Shown here one piece after another: positions 61,314 to 64,000 of a stretch of 64,000 bases of DNA. The notes below the pieces were generated by a model. The model ran no database searches. It was given only the letters and a program-made list of their open reading frames with translations, and was not told the origin of the DNA. The translations under genes and the position numbers were made by a program. Positions within the stretch are counted from its first letter, which is position 1. The number at the start of each line of letters is the position of its first letter. Origin of the DNA: Dongia deserti (GTDB lineage: Bacteria > Pseudomonadota > Alphaproteobacteria > Dongiales > Dongiaceae); contig NZ_QORW01000003.1 of the NCBI RefSeq assembly GCF_003574735.1, forward strand, positions 1 to 64,000, given 5' to 3'.

Positions 61314-61548
61314 AGCAGCCTCATGTCAGCACGGGCTCACTCTCGCCCGCCCGCGTGCCGCCCGCTTGATCGGTCTTGCGCAATCGGCATTGTTTCGGCA
61401 GCCGGTTTGCAGGAACGGAATGGCGGTCCGGCCGAGTCGCGCGGACCGGCCATAAACCAGTATAGATCATAGGCTTAGTACTCATATCCCGACCCCGCCA
61501 AAGGCATTGCCAGCCCGTCATCGCGCTGTTACATTCCGCGCGCTTTTC

Positions 61549-61582
61549 GCCCCTCGACCGACATCGGGGTGGCGGTTTTTTT
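61549..61582 (+). terminator. Terminator-like hairpin in the prs leader
   Basis: CGCCCC and GGGGTGGCG can pair (one bulge) around a short loop and are followed by seven T residues at 61576-61582. It is 57 bases upstream of the prs start on the same strand. It may be an attenuator or the end of an upstream transcript. The stem is imperfect. The rest of 61314-61638 has an AT-richer stretch at 61455-61490 that could hold the prs promoter, and nothing else clear. Confidence 0.35.
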
Positions 61583-61638
61583 GTCTCCCGGTGGCGGCGG
61601 GGCGACGGGCGGGCAACTTAGGGCAGCGCGGCGTTACG

Positions 61639-62574
61639 ATGAAGATCCTGACGGGCAACAGCAACCGGCCGTTGGCCGAGGCCATTTCGGCCTATCTCAA
61701 CCTGCCGCTGGTGAATGCCAGCATCCGGCGCTTCTCCGACATGGAAGTGTTCGTCGAGATCCAGGAGAACATACGCGGCGAGGATGTGTTCGTCGTGCAA
61801 TCGACCTCCTTCCCCGCCAACGATAACCTGATGGAACTGCTGGTGATCATGGATGCGTTGAAGCGCGCGTCCGCGCGCCGCATCACCGCTGTCCTGCCCT
61901 ATTACGGCTACGCCCGCCAGGACCGCAAATCGGGGTCGCGCACGCCGATCTCCGCCAAGCTGGTGGCGAACCTGATCACGACGGCGGGAGCCAATCGAGT
62001 CCTGACGGTCGACCTGCACGCCGGACAGATCCAGGGCTTCTTCGACATCCCGACCGACAATCTGTTCGCAGCGCCCGTCCTCATCAAGGACATCAAGGAG
62101 CGCTTCCACGGCGAGAACAATCTGTGCATGGTGTCACCCGACGTCGGCGGCGTGGTCCGGGCTCGCGCGATGGCCAAGCGCCTGAATGCCGATCTTGCCA
62201 TCGTCGACAAGCGGCGCGAGCGCGCCGGCGTCTCCGAGGTCATGAACATCATCGGCGAAGTGAAGGACATGCGTTGCATCCTGGTGGACGACATCGTCGA
62301 CAGCGCGGGCACCTTGTGCAATGCGGCCGTCGCGCTCAAGGAAGCGGGTGCGGCCTCGGTCAGCGCCTATGTCACGCACGGCGTGCTGTCGGGCGGTGCG
62401 GTTGCGCGCGTCTCGGCCTCGCCCCTGGAATCCCTGGTGATGACCGACTCGATCCAAGGCACCGAAGCGGTGCGGGTCTCGCAGACGGTGCGCCAATTGA
62501 CGATCGCGCCCCTGCTGGCCGAGGCGATGGCCCGCGTCAGCGAGGAGCGTTCGGTCTCCAGTCTGTTCGACTGA
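61639..62574 (+). CDS. prs: Ribose-phosphate pyrophosphokinase
   Basis: A 311-residue PRPP synthase making phosphoribosyl pyrophosphate for nucleotide, His and Trp synthesis. Motifs are [36 protein letters not shown] (flexible loop), [15 protein letters not shown] and the PRPP loop [17 protein letters not shown]. The ATG at 61639 gives the family N-terminus. rplY and pth follow, a common alphaproteobacterial order. Confidence 0.97.
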   Translation: MKILTGNSNRPLAEAISAYLNLPLVNASIRRFSDMEVFVEIQENIRGEDVFVVQSTSFPANDNLMELLVIMDALKRASARRITAVLPYYGYARQDRKSGSRTPISAKLVANLITTAGANRVLTVDLHAGQIQGFFDIPTDNLFAAPVLIKDIKERFHGENNLCMVSPDVGGVVRARAMAKRLNADLAIVDKRRERAGVSEVMNIIGEVKDMRCILVDDIVDSAGTLCNAAVALKEAGAASVSAYVTHGVLSGGAVARVSASPLESLVMTDSIQGTEAVRVSQTVRQLTIAPLLAEAMARVSEERSVSSLFD

Positions 62575-62650
62575 AGACGCATTGCCCGGGTGGTTCGCGC
62601 CATCCGGTTCAAAATCCGTTCGGCACCCCTGGAGGCCGATCGGTTCCGCC

Positions 62651-62667
62651 GGGCGGATGGTCCGCCC
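62651..62667 (+). promoter_or_regulatory. Hairpin in the rplY leader
   Basis: GGGCGGA (62651-62657) and TCCGCCC (62661-62667) form a perfect 7-bp stem around TGG. It lies 32 bases before the rplY start and is followed by a strong AAAGGAGATAATC ribosome-binding region. There is no T-tract. It could be an L25-binding or RNA-processing site. Confidence 0.4.
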
Positions 62668-62699
62668 GCGGAGATGCTGCAGGATGAAAGGAGATAATC

Positions 62700-63440
62700 A
62701 TGCCCGCAGTTGAATCCATTCGCGCGGAGGCTCGCGACCGCGCTGGTAAGGGGGCTGCTCGTGCGACTCGTCGTGCTGGCCGCGTCCCTGCCGTGATCTA
62801 TGGCGAGAAGAAGGAGCCGACCTTGATCTCGCTCGATCCTAAGGAACTGGTCAAGCTGGTACACAGGAAGGCGTTCTTTGCGACCCTGCTCGACCTCGAC
62901 CTCAGCGGCACCAAGCATCGCGTGCTGCCGCGCGACGTGCATTTCGATCCGGTGACCGACAAGGTCTTGCATGCCGACTTCCAGCGCGTGAGCAAGGAAT
63001 CCAAGATCCGCGTCCACGTGCCGGTGGTGGTGAGGAACGAAGGCGCTTCGCCTGGGCTCAAGCGCGGCGGCGTGCTCAACCTGGTGCGGCACGAGATCGA
63101 ATTCCTGTGCTCGCCCGAGAACATTCCGCAGCAGATCGAGGTGGATGTGACGGGCCTCGAGATCGGCGGCAGCATCCATATCGGCAGTGTCGCACTGCCT
63201 GAGGGTGCCACGCCGACCGTCAAGGAGCGTGACTTCACCGTGGTCACCATCGGTGCCCCGTCCGGCCTCAAGGCCGAGATCGAGGCCGCTGCGGCGGCTG
63301 CCGCTGCGGCGGCGGGCGCTCCGGTTGCGGCTGCTGCACCGGTTGCCGGTGCTGCCGCGGCTGGTGCTCCGGCTGCCGGCGCTGCCCCGGCTGCGGGTGC
63401 CGCTGCTGGCGCCCCGGCAAAGGGTCCGGCGAAGAAGTAA
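62700..63440 (+). CDS. rplY: 50S ribosomal protein L25 (general stress protein CTC type)
   Basis: A 246-residue long-form L25. The N-terminal 5S-rRNA-binding domain begins VESIRAEARDRAGKGAARAT with RVPAVIYGEKKEP, and the TL5/CTC domain follows to about residue 190. The last 50 or so residues are almost only Ala, Gly and Pro and end KGPAKK, a low-complexity tail. Its start has a strong GGAG site. pth starts 26 bases after its stop. Confidence 0.96.
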   Translation: MPAVESIRAEARDRAGKGAARATRRAGRVPAVIYGEKKEPTLISLDPKELVKLVHRKAFFATLLDLDLSGTKHRVLPRDVHFDPVTDKVLHADFQRVSKESKIRVHVPVVVRNEGASPGLKRGGVLNLVRHEIEFLCSPENIPQQIEVDVTGLEIGGSIHIGSVALPEGATPTVKERDFTVVTIGAPSGLKAEIEAAAAAAAAAAGAPVAAAAPVAGAAAAGAPAAGAAPAAGAAAGAPAKGPAKK

Positions 63441-63466
63441 CGCGCTCCATCGGTTGGGAGCTGGCG

Positions 63467-64000
63467 ATGCGTCTGATCGTCGGCCTGGGCAATCCGGGCG
63501 CACAGCATTCAGGGCATCGCCACAATGTCGGCTTCATGGCGGCGGGCGCGATCGCTCGCCGCCATGGCTTTTCTCCAGCCCGCGAGAAGTTCCATTCGCT
63601 GGCCGCGGAGGGCACGCTGGCCGGCGACAAGGCTCTGATCCTCTGGCCGCAGACTTACATGAACGACAGCGGCCGCGCGGTGCAGGCGGCGGCGCAGTTC
63701 TACAAGCTCGACCCGGGCGACGTGGTCGTGCTGTATGACGAGATCGATCTGGAGTTCGGAAAGGTCCGCGTCAAGAAGGGCGGCGGCACGGCGGGGCACA
63801 ACGGCATCCGCTCCATCGATGCCCATATCGGCCCCGATTTCTGGCGCATGCGCATCGGCGTCGGCCATCCGGGCATCAAGCATCTCGTGAAGCACTATGT
63901 GCTGCACGATTTCGATGCCGAGGAGAAGCCGGAGGTCGAGAAGATCGTCGGCGCCATCGCCGACAATTTCCCGCTGCTGTTCGAGCGGGGCCACGAGCAT
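63467..64000 (+). CDS. pth: Peptidyl-tRNA hydrolase, truncated by the window edge
   Basis: The first 178 residues of Pth, open at the right edge. It begins RLIVGLGNPGAQHSGHRHNV with the catalytic His in this region, then PQTYMNDSG, LYDEIDLEFGKVRVKKGGG with its Asp, and TAGHNGIRSI. The enzyme releases tRNA from stalled peptidyl-tRNA. Standard third gene of prs-rplY-pth. Confidence 0.96.
   Translation, partial: MRLIVGLGNPGAQHSGHRHNVGFMAAGAIARRHGFSPAREKFHSLAAEGTLAGDKALILWPQTYMNDSGRAVQAAAQFYKLDPGDVVVLYDEIDLEFGKVRVKKGGGTAGHNGIRSIDAHIGPDFWRMRIGVGHPGIKHLVKHYVLHDFDAEEKPEVEKIVGAIADNFPLLFERGHEH

Overview
This 64 kb window is GC-rich, densely packed chromosomal DNA from an alphaproteobacterium. The evidence is a phasin gene, two PAS_5-type proteins, the lgt–midA–pgeF cluster, the prs–rplY–pth cluster, clustered GANTC (CcrM-type) sites and many dispersed intergenic palindromes. 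Order is uncertain; Rhodospirillales or Hyphomicrobiales fit best. I see no rRNA, tRNA, CRISPR array, integrase or transposase. Gene starts were chosen from ribosome-binding sites, ATGA overlaps and family N-termini.

Layout. 0.3-6.0 kb is a four-gene plus-strand run: a formylglycine-type sulfatase/phosphonate hydrolase, Pgi, and small and large subunits resembling N,N-dimethylformamidase. 6.2-12.1 kb holds a divergent HisD homologue between two PAS_5 proteins, a macrodomain protein, an SRAP (YedK/HMCES) protein, a small STAS-like protein and an FAD amine oxidase. 13-36 kb is a very large cobalamin locus. It has cobalt uptake (HupE, CbtB, CbtA), CobA, CobB, CbiD, CobK, an operon CbiX-CobH-CobL-CobI-CbiG/CobJ-CobM, then CobD, CobQ, and an operon CobP-CobW-CobN-CobO behind a clear cobalamin riboswitch. 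The locus mixes anaerobic-route genes (CbiX, CbiD, CbiG) with the aerobic-route chelatase CobN. No cobG, cobZ, cobF, cobS or cobT is present here.

36-46 kb holds a PAS histidine kinase, an ArsC-like reductase, a soluble chemoreceptor with a C-terminal sensory domain, MoaD/MoaE, a membrane protein, IlvE, MarR, an OmpR/EnvZ-like pair, a frameshifted isoprenylcysteine-methyltransferase-type gene and a secreted unknown. 46-53 kb is housekeeping: PgeF, MidA, Lgt, UbiK-like BMFP, YbjN, ProC, YbaK, a TetR regulator and a phasin with a good promoter and terminator. 53-54.2 kb carries two tandem, overlapping, mutually paralogous membrane proteins I cannot assign. 54.3-60.4 kb includes a CsaA-like protein, a metal-site-deficient M24 protein, and a divergent module with an ArsR-rhodanese regulator, methyltransferase, diiron hydroxylase, TVP38-rhodanese fusion and cysteine desulfurase. 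Between the module's divergent arms lies a perfect inverted repeat. This is the best candidate for an undescribed system, probably concerned with reactive or sulfane sulfur (inference). The window ends with an AraC/GyrI regulator, Prs, ribosomal protein L25 and a truncated Pth.

Four palindrome families are scattered between genes, and one copy has inserted in frame into cobN.
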